10,597 nucleotides of DNA from JAKPRU01 sp029568995 (GCA_035430965.1 DAOMHQ010000178.1:1-10597), one strand, 5' to 3'; shown: positions 1-7,046, numbered from the stretch's first letter. Numbers and translations: made by a program. Notes: generated by a model from the sequence alone, not told the origin.

Positions 1-1780
1 CTCACTGGCTCTGGGGGCCAAGAAGCTGGTCAAGCAGCAGGCATTGATTCGAAAATTGCCGGCGGTGGAAACGCTGGGATCCGTTACCTACATCTGCTCC
101 GATAAGACCGGAACCCTGACTTTAAACCGGATGACTGTAGAAGAAGTTTATACGGACGGCCGTCTATTCCGCGCAGAAGAACTACCAACCGCAGGTGTGG
201 ATAACACTGAGGCAATTCTCTCCGGCAGGAAGCCTTTCGGTTTGCTGCTGACGGCCCTGGCTCTTTCGAATGATTCTCGTGTGGATGCCTCTGATGCCCT
301 TATCGGAGATCCAACCGAAACGGCTCTATTCGAACTGGCCCGGGGGAAAGGCTACCTTCGGGAGAGACTTGATGAAAAATACCCCAGACTGGCTGAGATC
401 CCCTTTGATTCAGACCGAAAACGCATGACCACTTTTCACGCCTGGGAAAACGGACGGATCATTTCTTTCACCAAGGGGGCGGCTGAGGAAATCGTGGAGC
501 GTTCCGAAAAGATCCTTGCCCATCAAGGTCTGGAAGAAATCGACCGCTCGAAAGTACTGCAGACTGCCGAACAGATTGCCAGCGACGGTCTGAGAACACT
601 GGGGTTCGCCATGAAGGTCTGGGAGACACTTCCCGATCCGCTTTCCTCGAAAGAAGCGGAATCAGGCCTGGCCTTGATCGGGATCGTCGGCATGATGGAC
701 CCTCCCCGACCTGAGGCAGCGGAGTCGGTCGCCATGTGTCGATCCGCAGGCATCCGGCCGGTGATGATCACCGGGGACCACCCGCTGACAGCCGAGGTGA
801 TTGCCGGACGAGTCGGGATCATCCACGGGGATGGCAAGGCCATCATGACCGGACGGGAACTTGCGGATCTTTCGCTGGAGGAATTCGAAGACAAGGTTGA
901 AAAAATACGAGTCTACGCCCGGGTCGCCCCTGAGCAGAAGCTCAAGATCGTCAAGGCGCTGCAAGACAAAGGGAATTTTGTGGCGATGACCGGGGATGGG
1001 GTCAACGATGCGCCAGCTTTGAAACGGGCCGATATCGGGGTGGCGATGGGCATTACCGGCACGGATGTGTCCAAGGAAGCCTCCCATATGATCCTGCTGG
1101 ACGACAATTTCGCCACCATTGTCAAGGCCGTCAGGGAAGGCCGGCGCATCTTCGACAACATTCGCAAATTCATCAAATACACGATGACCAGCAATTCGGG
1201 CGAAATCGTCACCATTTTCCTGGCACCCTTCCTCGGTCTGCCCATTCCCCTGTTACCCATCCACATCTTGTGGATCAACCTGGTCACTGACGGCATCCCC
1301 GGTTTGGCCCTGGCCGCCGAGCCGGGTGAGAGAAACATCATGAGCCGCCCTCCCAGACACCCGAAAGAAAGTATTTTCGCAAAAGGTCTCGGCACACATA
1401 TCATCTGGGTGGGACTGCTCATGGGCGCCGTTTCCATTCTGACCCAGATTTTGTTCATCGACAGCAGCCAGACCCATTGGCAAACCATGGTCTTCACCGT
1501 CCTCTGCCTGAGTCAGATGGGACACGTGCTGGCCATTCGATCCGAACAGGACTCTTTCTTTAAACAGAGAACCAATATACCGCTTCTCGGGGCTGTCTTG
1601 CTGACCTTTGCCCTTCAGATGGCCACTATCTATGTGCCGTTCTTGAACCCGGTTTTCAAAACCGAACCGCTTACTGCCGGGGAACTTACCGTAACGATTC
1701 TGCTTTCAACAGTAGTATTTCTAGCGGTGGAGATTGAAAAGGCCGTCAAAAGGTCGAAAAGCACAAATCAAGAAGGTTGA
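1..1780 (+). CDS. Calcium-type P-type ATPase (type II), 5' end cut off by window
   Basis: The reading frame is open from base 2 and continues a gene that begins upstream. A TTG at 44 is in frame but internal, because the residues before it (GAKKLVKQQ) are already family sequence. The visible part holds the phosphorylation motif DKTGTLT (Asp at 101-103), the ATP-binding KGA (473-481), DPPRPEA, TGDHPLTA and the hinge motif TGDGVNDAP (989-1015), then hydrophobic segments matching M5-M10. In M5 the motif SNSGE keeps Asn (1193-1195) and Glu (1202-1204). In M6 the motif NLVTDG keeps Asn (1277-1279) and Asp (1289-1291). By alignment from memory these match SERCA Asn768, Glu771, Asn796 and Asp800, the Ca2+ ligands. 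The protein should be an inner-membrane pump using ATP to export a divalent cation, most likely Ca2+. The actuator domain and M1-M4, including the PEGLP region, lie outside the window, so specificity is not certain. No partner gene is visible. Confidence 0.95.
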   Translation, partial: SLALGAKKLVKQQALIRKLPAVETLGSVTYICSDKTGTLTLNRMTVEEVYTDGRLFRAEELPTAGVDNTEAILSGRKPFGLLLTALALSNDSRVDASDALIGDPTETALFELARGKGYLRERLDEKYPRLAEIPFDSDRKRMTTFHAWENGRIISFTKGAAEEIVERSEKILAHQGLEEIDRSKVLQTAEQIASDGLRTLGFAMKVWETLPDPLSSKEAESGLALIGIVGMMDPPRPEAAESVAMCRSAGIRPVMITGDHPLTAEVIAGRVGIIHGDGKAIMTGRELADLSLEEFEDKVEKIRVYARVAPEQKLKIVKALQDKGNFVAMTGDGVNDAPALKRADIGVAMGITGTDVSKEASHMILLDDNFATIVKAVREGRRIFDNIRKFIKYTMTSNSGEIVTIFLAPFLGLPIPLLPIHILWINLVTDGIPGLALAAEPGERNIMSRPPRHPKESIFAKGLGTHIIWVGLLMGAVSILTQILFIDSSQTHWQTMVFTVLCLSQMGHVLAIRSEQDSFFKQRTNIPLLGAVLLTFALQMATIYVPFLNPVFKTEPLTAGELTVTILLSTVVFLAVEIEKAVKRSKSTNQEG

Positions 1781-2073
1781 TTCGCATATCAGGGATATGG
1801 AATTCGTCCGCTTCCGCCTTGCCGGAAACGGCCTGATCTTTATTTCAGGGGTACGGTTAATTGCGGAAGAAAAGGAATGGTTATGAAGAGGGTTGCACAT
1901 GGGGAGCGGGAAAAAATTCCGTGGACCTCCCCAGGTCTCATGGTTTGGGATAAAATCGGGGGAAACAGGAGCCTTGCCTGTCTCCCCTGATCTGTTTTGG
2001 GGGAGCAGCAAAGAGTGCCTGAGCAGAACATCCAAGCCGGAGAGGTCTTGTTCTCTTTCTATAAGGAACTCCT
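1781..2073. other. Intergenic gap with several short hairpins, no gene seen
   Basis: About 290 bases separate the ATPase stop from the TPR gene. I see no convincing coding frame: short frames on both strands have low-complexity, unfamiliar translations. Small inverted repeats occur at 1821-1832 (GCCG-GAAA-CGGC, a GNRA-type tetraloop stem followed by CTGATCTTTATTT), at 1924-1937 (GACCT-CCCC-AGGTC) and at 1959-1987 (listed separately). The first could be a weak terminator for the ATPase gene. The octamer CCTGATCT occurs twice, at 1832-1839 and 1986-1993, each time just after or at the end of a stem. No promoter with good -35 and -10 boxes was found for the TPR gene. Confidence 0.5.
1959..1987. 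other. Strong hairpin upstream of the TPR gene
   Basis: GGGGAAACAGG (1959-1969) pairs with CCTGTCTCCCC (1977-1987) with one A-C mismatch around the 7-base loop AGCCTTG. The tail TGATCTGTTTTGG has only a short T run about eight bases after the stem, so it is a poor intrinsic terminator. It may be a leader structure, an attenuator or a repeat remnant. It ends about 86 bases before the TPR start codon. Confidence 0.5.
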
Positions 2074-2970
2074 ATGAATCAAGAGAAATCTTCAAAAAAG
2101 AGAACCTCCACCAAAAAGAAAAGCAAGGGGCAATCCGAGGATCTATTCGAAGATCCATCCGTTGAACCCCTGCCTTGTATTCAATTGCCTGAAAGCCTGT
2201 TTGGGGGATTCGGGGAGATAGACCCTGAGAAATTAAGCCCTCTGGATCAGGCCCAGGATCTGATGTACGACGCCTGGGAGGCCCCGACACGACGGAAGGC
2301 GATTTCCCTGGCGAAAAAGGCCCTGAAAACATCGCCGGACTGTGCGGATGCCTACACTTTTCTTGCCGAAAACGCAGCAGAGACGCTCGATGAGGCAATC
2401 GGTCTGTATCAAAAGGCGGTCGAGGCGGGAAAACGTGCGCTTGGAGACGATGTCTTTGAGGAGTGTGTTGGAGACTTCTGGATGGTCCTGGAAACCCGAC
2501 CTTATATGCGCGCGTGCGCCGGGCTGGCTTACCGTCTATGGAACGTCGGGAAACTTGATGAAGCCATCGGGCATTACTGGGAGATGCTCCGTCTGAATCC
2601 GGATGACAATCAGGGTATCCGCTACGTGTTGATATCCTGCCTTCTCAAATTGGACCGTGACGAGGACGCCGAGAGGCTTTTCAAGGAATACAAGGATGAC
2701 TGCGCGGCCTTCTGGAACTACTCCAAAGCGCTCCTTGATTTTCGCAAACGCGGCGCTTCCCCGACCGCGGACAAGTCGCTCAAAGAGGCCATCAAGTGGA
2801 ACAAGCACATCCCGCAATACCTCCTTGGCCGGAAAAAAGTGCCTCGTCGTTCCCCTGACTTCTACAGTATGGGCGATGACGCGGAGGCCATCATTTACGT
2901 CCTTGACAACAAAGATGCTTGGGCAACAACACCGGGAGCGCTGGAGTGGCTCGCTGGGAAGGTGAAATAG
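2074..2970 (+). CDS. TPR-repeat protein, ST7-like, cytoplasmic
   Basis: A 298-residue protein starts at ATG 2074 with AAGGA at 2063-2067, six bases upstream. Residues 1-20 are very rich in Lys, Ser and Thr. There is no signal peptide or membrane segment, so it should be cytoplasmic. From about residue 58 it is a run of helical pairs of TPR type: 58-91 (ending ALKTSPDCADAY), 92-124, 143-176 (GLAYRLWNVGKLDEAIGHY, then LRLNPDDNQGIRY) and 178-211. The C-terminal block contains IPQYLLGRKKVP, then EAIIYVLDNKDAW and TPGALEWL. I recall the segment ETRPYMRA to LEWL as conserved in bacterial TPR proteins that databases often label ST7-like. The function of that family is unknown to me; a protein-binding scaffold is the general expectation of TPRs. 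It lies between unrelated genes and has no clear operon partner, since the next gene has its own promoter. Confidence 0.88.
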   Translation: MNQEKSSKKRTSTKKKSKGQSEDLFEDPSVEPLPCIQLPESLFGGFGEIDPEKLSPLDQAQDLMYDAWEAPTRRKAISLAKKALKTSPDCADAYTFLAENAAETLDEAIGLYQKAVEAGKRALGDDVFEECVGDFWMVLETRPYMRACAGLAYRLWNVGKLDEAIGHYWEMLRLNPDDNQGIRYVLISCLLKLDRDEDAERLFKEYKDDCAAFWNYSKALLDFRKRGASPTADKSLKEAIKWNKHIPQYLLGRKKVPRRSPDFYSMGDDAEAIIYVLDNKDAWATTPGALEWLAGKVK

Positions 2971-3026
2971 ACCGCAGCCCCTTCATTTCAGTCAGCCGCT
3001 TCGATTCTCACTTTCCCGGCTTGGGC

Positions 3027-3055
3027 TTGACTCAGGATCTAATTAGGAATATATT
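3027..3055 (+). promoter_or_regulatory. Sigma70-type promoter of perR-katA
   Basis: TTGACT (3027-3032) and TATATT (3050-3055) are separated by exactly 17 bases. Transcription would start near 3062, giving a leader of about 30 bases before the ATG at 3094. The -10 box lies wholly inside the palindrome at 3044-3059, so a protein bound there would block RNA polymerase. Confidence 0.75.
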
Positions 3056-3059
3056 CCTA
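3044..3059. promoter_or_regulatory. Probable PerR/Fur-family operator (perfect 16-bp palindrome)
   Basis: TAGGAATATATTCCTA is a perfect inverted repeat covering the -10 box of the perR promoter. Fur-family proteins bind AT-rich palindromes of about this size and often autoregulate. The core differs from the Bacillus PerR box (TTATAAT-N-ATTATAA) and the centre has no odd base, so assignment to PerR rests on position and symmetry. A second small palindrome, CTAATTAG, overlaps its left edge at 3040-3047. Confidence 0.7.
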
Positions 3060-3093
3060 TCTAATAATGAGTCCTAAATCAGAAGGATACATT

Positions 3094-3576
3094 ATGAAAC
3101 CAGCATCCGAAGAACTGCAAGACCGGATTGACAAATTCAAGGAAGGTCTTAAAAAGGCAGGAGTAAAACTGACCCACCAGCGTCTTGTGATCTTCCAGGA
3201 GGTCGCAAGATCCAAGGATCACCCGGATGCGGAAACAATCTGGAAAGGTGTGCGACAGCGGGTTCCCACCGTGTCGCTCGACACGGTGTACCGGACGCTG
3301 TGGCTGCTTATGGATCTGGGGTTGATCGCGACCTTGGGATTCCCACACGAAAGCGTTCGGTTCGACGCGAATCGAAGCACACATCATCATTTCGTCTGCA
3401 CGAAATGCGGAAAGATCCGAGATTTCTGCAGCGAAGAGTTCGACCGACTGAAAATCCCGGACAGTGTGAAAGAATTAGGTCATGCGGAAAAGATGCACGT
3501 GGAAGTGAGAGGTCTCTGCGTGCACTGTTCAAACCAACAGTCTGCGCTTGACGCAAGCAGGAAGGAGCAACGATGA
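3094..3576 (+). CDS. perR: Fur-family peroxide-responsive repressor, PerR type
   Basis: This is a metal-dependent repressor of about 160 residues. I chose ATG 3094, with AGAAGGA at 3081-3087 and six bases between. The in-frame ATG at 3067 is only about five bases from the predicted transcript start and has no ribosome site. The N-terminal winged helix contains LTHQRLVIFQEV and the recognition-helix region VSLDTVYRTLWLL. The C-terminal half holds HPDAETIW, RFDANRSTHHHFVCTKCGK, IRDF and a second CXXC (CVHC), so both halves of the structural zinc site are present. Compared with Bacillus PerR, the residues matching His37, Asp85, His91, His93 and Asp104 are all present. Asp (in IRDF), where Fur usually has Glu, points to PerR. 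PerR senses H2O2 by iron-catalysed oxidation of these histidines. Its stop codon overlaps the katA start (ATGA), so the two genes are translationally coupled and PerR very likely represses both. Confidence 0.92.
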   Translation: MKPASEELQDRIDKFKEGLKKAGVKLTHQRLVIFQEVARSKDHPDAETIWKGVRQRVPTVSLDTVYRTLWLLMDLGLIATLGFPHESVRFDANRSTHHHFVCTKCGKIRDFCSEEFDRLKIPDSVKELGHAEKMHVEVRGLCVHCSNQQSALDASRKEQR

Positions 3577-5024
3577 AGAAGAAGTTGACGAACAATGCCG
3601 GAGCGCCAGTCGCCGACAACCAGAATGTCATGACTGCCGGGCCGCGCGGCCCCATGCTGCTTCAGGATGTCTGGTTCCTGGAGAAACTGGCCCACTTCGA
3701 CCGCGAGGTCATTCCCGAACGACGGATGCACGCGAAGGGGTCCGGAGCCTACGGAACCTTCACCGTCACCCACGACATTACCCCATACACCAAGGCCAGG
3801 ATCTTCTCCCAGATCGGGAAGAAAACCGATCTGTTCGTTCGATTTTCCACGGTGGCCGGTGAACGGGGCGCTGCGGATGCCGAGCGTGACATCCGGGGCT
3901 TTGCCATCAAGTTCTACACCGAGGAAGGGAACTGGGATCTCGTGGGGAACAACACGCCGGTGTTTTTCCTGCGCGATCCGCTGAAATTCCCCGATTTAAA
4001 TCACGCGGTCAAACGAGATCCCCGAACCAATCTGCGTAGCGCGCTGAACAACTGGGATTTCTGGACCTCTCTCCCGGAAGCGCTGCACCAGGTCACCGTC
4101 GTAATGAGCGACCGGGGCATTCCCGCCACGTACCGCCACATGCACGGATTCGGAAGCCACACGTTCAGCCTGATCAATGCCAAGAACGAACGCTACTGGG
4201 TCAAGTTCCATCTCCGGACTCAACAGGGGATCAAAAACCTGACCGACGCACAGGCCGAAGCGATCATCGGCAAGTGCCGCGAAAGCCACCAGCGGGATCT
4301 CTACGAGAGCATTGAAAAAGGTGATTTCCCCAAATGGACCCTGTTCATCCAGGTTATGCCGGAGAAAGATGCCGCAAAATGCCCGTACAATCCGTTCGAT
4401 CTCACAAAAGTCTGGTTCCATAGCGACTATCCGTTGATCGAGGTCGGCGTGATGGAACTGAACAAGAATCCGGAGAACTATTTCGCCGAGGTGGAGCAAT
4501 CCGCATTCAACCCGGCGAATATCGTCCCCGGGATCGGATTCTCGCCCGACAAGATGTTGCAGGGACGGCTATTCTCGTACGGCGATGCCCAGCGGTACCG
4601 GCTCGGTGTGAACCACCACCTGATTCCGGTCAACAAGGCGCGTTGCCCGTTCCACAGTTACCATCGCGACGGCGCGATGCGGGTGGACGGGAATTACGGC
4701 AGCACGCTCGGCTATGAACCGAACAGTTTCGACGAGTGGCAACAGCAGCCGGAATTTGCGGAACCTCCGCTGAGTTTGGAAGGTGCTGCGGACCACTGGA
4801 ATCATCGTGAGGACGATGATTACTACTCACAGCCGGGCAAGCTGTTCCGATTGATGAGTGCCGGACAGCAGAAGGCGCTGTTCGAGAATACCGCGCGCGC
4901 CATGGGCGATATTCCCAGGGAGATCAAGATCCGTCACATCGGCAACTGCCTGAAAGCCGATCCGGCCTATGGGAAAGGCGTGGCCGATGCCCTGGGGATT
5001 TCGCTGAGCGAAGTGCCGAAGTAA
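3573..5024 (+). CDS. katA: Monofunctional haem catalase, small-subunit type
   Basis: The 483-residue protein decomposes H2O2 to water and oxygen in the cytoplasm. The length fits small-subunit (clade 3-like) catalases without the extra C-terminal domain of large HPII enzymes. The distal haem His is H53 in ERRMHAKGSGAYG, the distal Asn is N126 in DLVGNNTPVFFLRDP, and the proximal haem-ligand Tyr is Y336 in RLFSYGDAQRYRLG, with R332 four residues before it. The spacings H-N (73) and H-Y (283) equal those of bovine catalase (His75, Asn148, Tyr358). No signal peptide is seen. AAGGAG at 3562-3567 sits five bases before the ATG, inside the end of perR, and the start overlaps the perR stop. The operon promoter at 3027-3055 and its operator should make it peroxide-inducible. 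Family, length and catalytic residues are clear; the suffix A is by custom. Confidence 0.97.
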   Translation: MKKKLTNNAGAPVADNQNVMTAGPRGPMLLQDVWFLEKLAHFDREVIPERRMHAKGSGAYGTFTVTHDITPYTKARIFSQIGKKTDLFVRFSTVAGERGAADAERDIRGFAIKFYTEEGNWDLVGNNTPVFFLRDPLKFPDLNHAVKRDPRTNLRSALNNWDFWTSLPEALHQVTVVMSDRGIPATYRHMHGFGSHTFSLINAKNERYWVKFHLRTQQGIKNLTDAQAEAIIGKCRESHQRDLYESIEKGDFPKWTLFIQVMPEKDAAKCPYNPFDLTKVWFHSDYPLIEVGVMELNKNPENYFAEVEQSAFNPANIVPGIGFSPDKMLQGRLFSYGDAQRYRLGVNHHLIPVNKARCPFHSYHRDGAMRVDGNYGSTLGYEPNSFDEWQQQPEFAEPPLSLEGAADHWNHREDDDYYSQPGKLFRLMSAGQQKALFENTARAMGDIPREIKIRHIGNCLKADPAYGKGVADALGISLSEVPK

Positions 5025-5057
5025 ACGCAATACTGTTCTTGTGTAGATTTCTGTTTA

Positions 5058-5094
5058 CCGGGGGCTGCTCGCGTTGAGAATGGGCAGCCCCCGG
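5058..5094. terminator. GC-rich hairpin after katA
   Basis: CCGGGGGCTGC (5058-5068) is perfectly complementary to GCAGCCCCCGG (5084-5094), an 11-bp stem with a 15-base loop, 34 bases after the katA stop. The bases that follow on the plus strand (ATCATTGAACAG) contain no T run, and the minus-strand exit (TAAACAGAAATC) has none either. It is not a textbook intrinsic terminator. It could stabilise the 3' end of the katA mRNA or work with Rho or another factor. Confidence 0.5.
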
Positions 5095-5163
5095 ATCATT
5101 GAACAGCGCAATACGGGATGTAGACTCGCTTTGACTTCTTGGATTCGCTGTGGGGGAAATTCC

Positions 5164-5178
5164 GGCGTTCGGAACGCC
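5164..5178 (-). terminator. Short hairpin just after the toxin stop codon, possible weak terminator
   Basis: GGCGTT (5164-5169) pairs perfectly with AACGCC (5173-5178) around a 3-base loop. On the minus strand it begins one base after the toxin TGA and is followed by GGAATTTCCCCC, which has only three Ts. It may mark the end of the toxin-antitoxin transcript, and the same stem would also form in readthrough from katA. Confidence 0.35.
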
Positions 5179-5179
5179 T

Positions 5180-5512
5180 TCATTCGCCTTCAATCTGCAA
5201 CGCCGTTGAGAGCGCCTTGTCGAGTGAGCGGAGTTTGTCCGGTGGAAGCATCCCCACAAAATCGGTGAGCATGGCTTTGGGAAGGCTGACCAGCTCATCG
5301 CAATGAATGCTCGAATCGTGCTTCAGACCTTCATGGATTCCAACCGGCACTTGGGTGGAGAGACCGTCATACACTGAGTAAACGGGAGCACAGATGACCG
5401 TGGAGAACCGCGAGTCGATGACAACCTGCCGACTCACGATCACAAACACCCGAAACCGCCTCGGATCCCGCGATGAGGGTTTGCTGACTCTGTACAGTTC
5501 GCCCCGTCTCAA
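5180..5512 (-). CDS. mazF: MazF/PemK-family mRNA-cleaving toxin
   Basis: This 110-residue protein shows the MazF fold in order: RRGELYRV at the N-terminus, RFRVFVIVSR (R21 at the place of the catalytic Arg of Bacillus MazF), FSTVICAPVYS (T38 near the catalytic Thr), LSTQVPVG, DSSIHCDELVSLPKAML and the C-terminal helix LRSLDKALSTALQI. MazF toxins are sequence-specific endoribonucleases that stop growth when the antitoxin is lost. The start is a TTG at 5512-5510, since no ATG or GTG is in frame nearby. It overlaps the antitoxin stop as TTGA, with a weak AGGT about ten bases upstream. Poor start plus overlap implies coupled translation at lower output than the antitoxin, as is common in such pairs. 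The cleavage target cannot be read from the sequence. Confidence 0.9.
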   Translation of the reverse strand: MRRGELYRVSKPSSRDPRRFRVFVIVSRQVVIDSRFSTVICAPVYSVYDGLSTQVPVGIHEGLKHDSSIHCDELVSLPKAMLTDFVGMLPPDKLRSLDKALSTALQIEGE

Positions 5513-5739
5513 ATCGGCACCTGGTAGGAAAGGACGTCTTCGGCCTCCCGGTTGAGAGCGTCCGCCCGTCGGTTGAGGATCTCCAGATCCTTGCGCTCGG
5601 TCTCTTGCCGCTCGAGATGCGCAATAAAATGCCTCAGCGCGGCTTCGATAAACTCCGACCGGCTTCCGAACTCCCCCGCGCGTTCGTCAATTACGGGAAA
5701 CAGGTTTTCGGATAGTGTGATCGATGTCTTCGTTTTCAT
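5509..5739 (-). CDS. Ribbon-helix-helix antitoxin of the MazF-type toxin
   Basis: This is a 76-residue protein. The N-terminus MKTKTSITLSENL gives the DNA-binding strand, followed by helices PVIDERAGEFG and SRSEFIEAALRHFI, a typical ribbon-helix-helix dimer unit. The charged region LERQETERKDLEILNRRADALNREAEDVLSYQ is a helical tail of the kind that wraps the toxin. It should neutralise the toxin and, with it, repress the operon. This is the RHH class of antitoxin, not the AbrB-fold MazE of E. coli. The ATG at 5739 is the only sensible start. No Shine-Dalgarno sequence precedes it, and the predicted transcript start falls on or next to the A of the ATG, so translation is probably leaderless. 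It precedes and overlaps the toxin gene. Confidence 0.88.
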   Translation of the reverse strand: MKTKTSITLSENLFPVIDERAGEFGSRSEFIEAALRHFIAHLERQETERKDLEILNRRADALNREAEDVLSYQVPI

Positions 5740-5757
5740 ACTACTAATATACTACCA
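5738..5757. promoter_or_regulatory. Tandem 9-bp repeats, likely antitoxin operator
   Basis: On the plus strand ATACTACTA (5738-5746) and ATACTACCA (5749-5757) repeat with an 11-base period, close to one helical turn. They span the -10 box and the start codon. Ribbon-helix-helix antitoxins bind such short repeated half-sites on one face of the DNA, so this is the likely autoregulatory operator. Confidence 0.55.
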
Positions 5758-5774
5758 TTGTCATACCGTGTCAA
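5746..5774 (-). promoter_or_regulatory. Near-consensus promoter of the toxin-antitoxin operon
   Basis: On the minus strand TTGACA (5774-5769) is a perfect -35 box and TATATT (5751-5746) a good -10, separated by exactly 17 bases. The expected start, about seven bases past the -10, is at 5739-5740, which is the first base of the antitoxin ATG or the base before it. Confidence 0.8.
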
Positions 5775-5879
5775 TGGGTGGATGTTGATTTTGGGGTGGT
5801 GAGAGGATCTATCGGCTGGAAGGGATTCAATGCACAGAAGTAAGATCTTCACTCTATTTCACTTACCGTCTGACTTCTT

Positions 5880-7046
5880 TTACTTCTCCAATTCCTGAAG
5901 AACGTATTCGCACGCCTGGAGAATCGATCCCCCTTCGCCGTCAAACGATTTCCAGCGGGCATAAATCTTATCCAGCAATTCTCTCGCCTTGGGATCTTGA
6001 AACGCTCCCAGAGCGTTCAGTACATACAACGTTTCAGGATCTTCCAAGCAGATCTCCCTGCGCCGGAGGGTGAGTTCCGAGTCAGGATTTTCGTTCCACC
6101 AGCCTTTCTTCAAATCCTGCCCCGACCAGAATTGGTCATGCTTCGCCAATAATTCAAGTAACGTCGGGATGGCCTCCTTATATCCCACTTTTTGCCAGAT
6201 CTCGATAATGTCAATACGGATTTTCTTGTAGTCGGGATCGTCGAAGAGGTCCATGAGTTTCTCCCCCGCAATATCGCCGCACGATATGATTCCGTCCCTG
6301 GCCTCGGATGTCAGATTCCACAGCGTCCTATTCAAGAAAAACGGCATCAGCTTATCAAACCGTTCTTCCGGGTTCGCTATCGTAAGGATTCGCTGTATTT
6401 CGAGATGGTCATGATATCTCTGTCCACGAGAAGCCTTACGCATTTGTTCCCTCACATAATTCTTGACCAGCGGCTCCGGATTGTCGGTCAGATACATAAG
6501 GAAGTATTCCTTCAGTTCCAACGGCTGCAAATCTTCCGGATCGACAATGCCATAATCGCCTGTTCCAGGGTTCTCTCCATAAACTCCACTTCTTCTACGA
6601 AGAAACCAGAGGTTATCGTCCCTGGCATCCTTTACGAGCGATGAACCGCTCCAAGCACCACCTGTGTCGAAGATTCCAATAGCATCCGCGGGATAGTTCT
6701 CCACGAATGCTACCAAGTTCAGCACGTGACCATCTTCCTTTGCATATCCTCCAACAGCCGGTGTCAGGCCATGGTGAAAGATAATCGGGACCTTCTTCTT
6801 GTCGCAATTTCCTTTCAGTACTTCCGTGATGACAAGTACGGCGCGATATCCCCAAATTGTGGTTGCCGTTGCCGGTGTTTCGCGCGGAATATGTTCTATT
6901 GACCCTTCCTTCAGATGGGCGACAACGATCAGCTCGGACCGTTCGACAACAGTCGCATCCTCGAATGGATGACGCACCCATGCCTGCGCTGCGTTCGGCA
7001 GGATGAGGTAGATTAGAATGGCAATCGGTAGGATTCTCGCCCGCAT
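5880..7046 (-). CDS. Secreted protein with helical-repeat C-terminus, function unknown
   Basis: I place the start at ATG 7046, giving 388 residues. The frame can begin six codons earlier at 7064, but those codons contain AGGAGG, a perfect ribosome site nine bases before 7046. The protein then opens with a classic signal peptide: MRAR, a hydrophobic stretch ILPIAILIYLIL, and cleavage site AQA before W23, so it should be exported. The mature N-terminal part (SELIVVAHLKEGSI, then YRAVLVITEVLKGNC) looks beta-rich and resembles domains of uncharacterised secreted proteins with a VLKG-type strand. The C-terminal half is helical, with units such as YKEAIPTLLELLAKH and DPKARELLDKIYARW that resemble HEAT-like repeats, weakly. 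I do not recognise a named family or enzyme motif. It follows a small lipoprotein gene on the same strand with 68 bases between them, so they may be cotranscribed. Confidence 0.82.
   Translation of the reverse strand: MRARILPIAILIYLILPNAAQAWVRHPFEDATVVERSELIVVAHLKEGSIEHIPRETPATATTIWGYRAVLVITEVLKGNCDKKKVPIIFHHGLTPAVGGYAKEDGHVLNLVAFVENYPADAIGIFDTGGAWSGSSLVKDARDDNLWFLRRRSGVYGENPGTGDYGIVDPEDLQPLELKEYFLMYLTDNPEPLVKNYVREQMRKASRGQRYHDHLEIQRILTIANPEERFDKLMPFFLNRTLWNLTSEARDGIISCGDIAGEKLMDLFDDPDYKKIRIDIIEIWQKVGYKEAIPTLLELLAKHDQFWSGQDLKKGWWNENPDSELTLRRREICLEDPETLYVLNALGAFQDPKARELLDKIYARWKSFDGEGGSILQACEYVLQELEK

Noticed and set aside
1840..2165. Small frames before and across the TPR start
   Set aside because: Translations are compositionally odd, match nothing known to me, and overlap the hairpins and the real TPR gene.
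3067..3093. ATG 3067 as the start of perR
   Set aside because: It lies about five bases past the predicted transcript start and has no ribosome site. ATG 3094 has AGAAGGA at good spacing, and the Fur homology begins after it.
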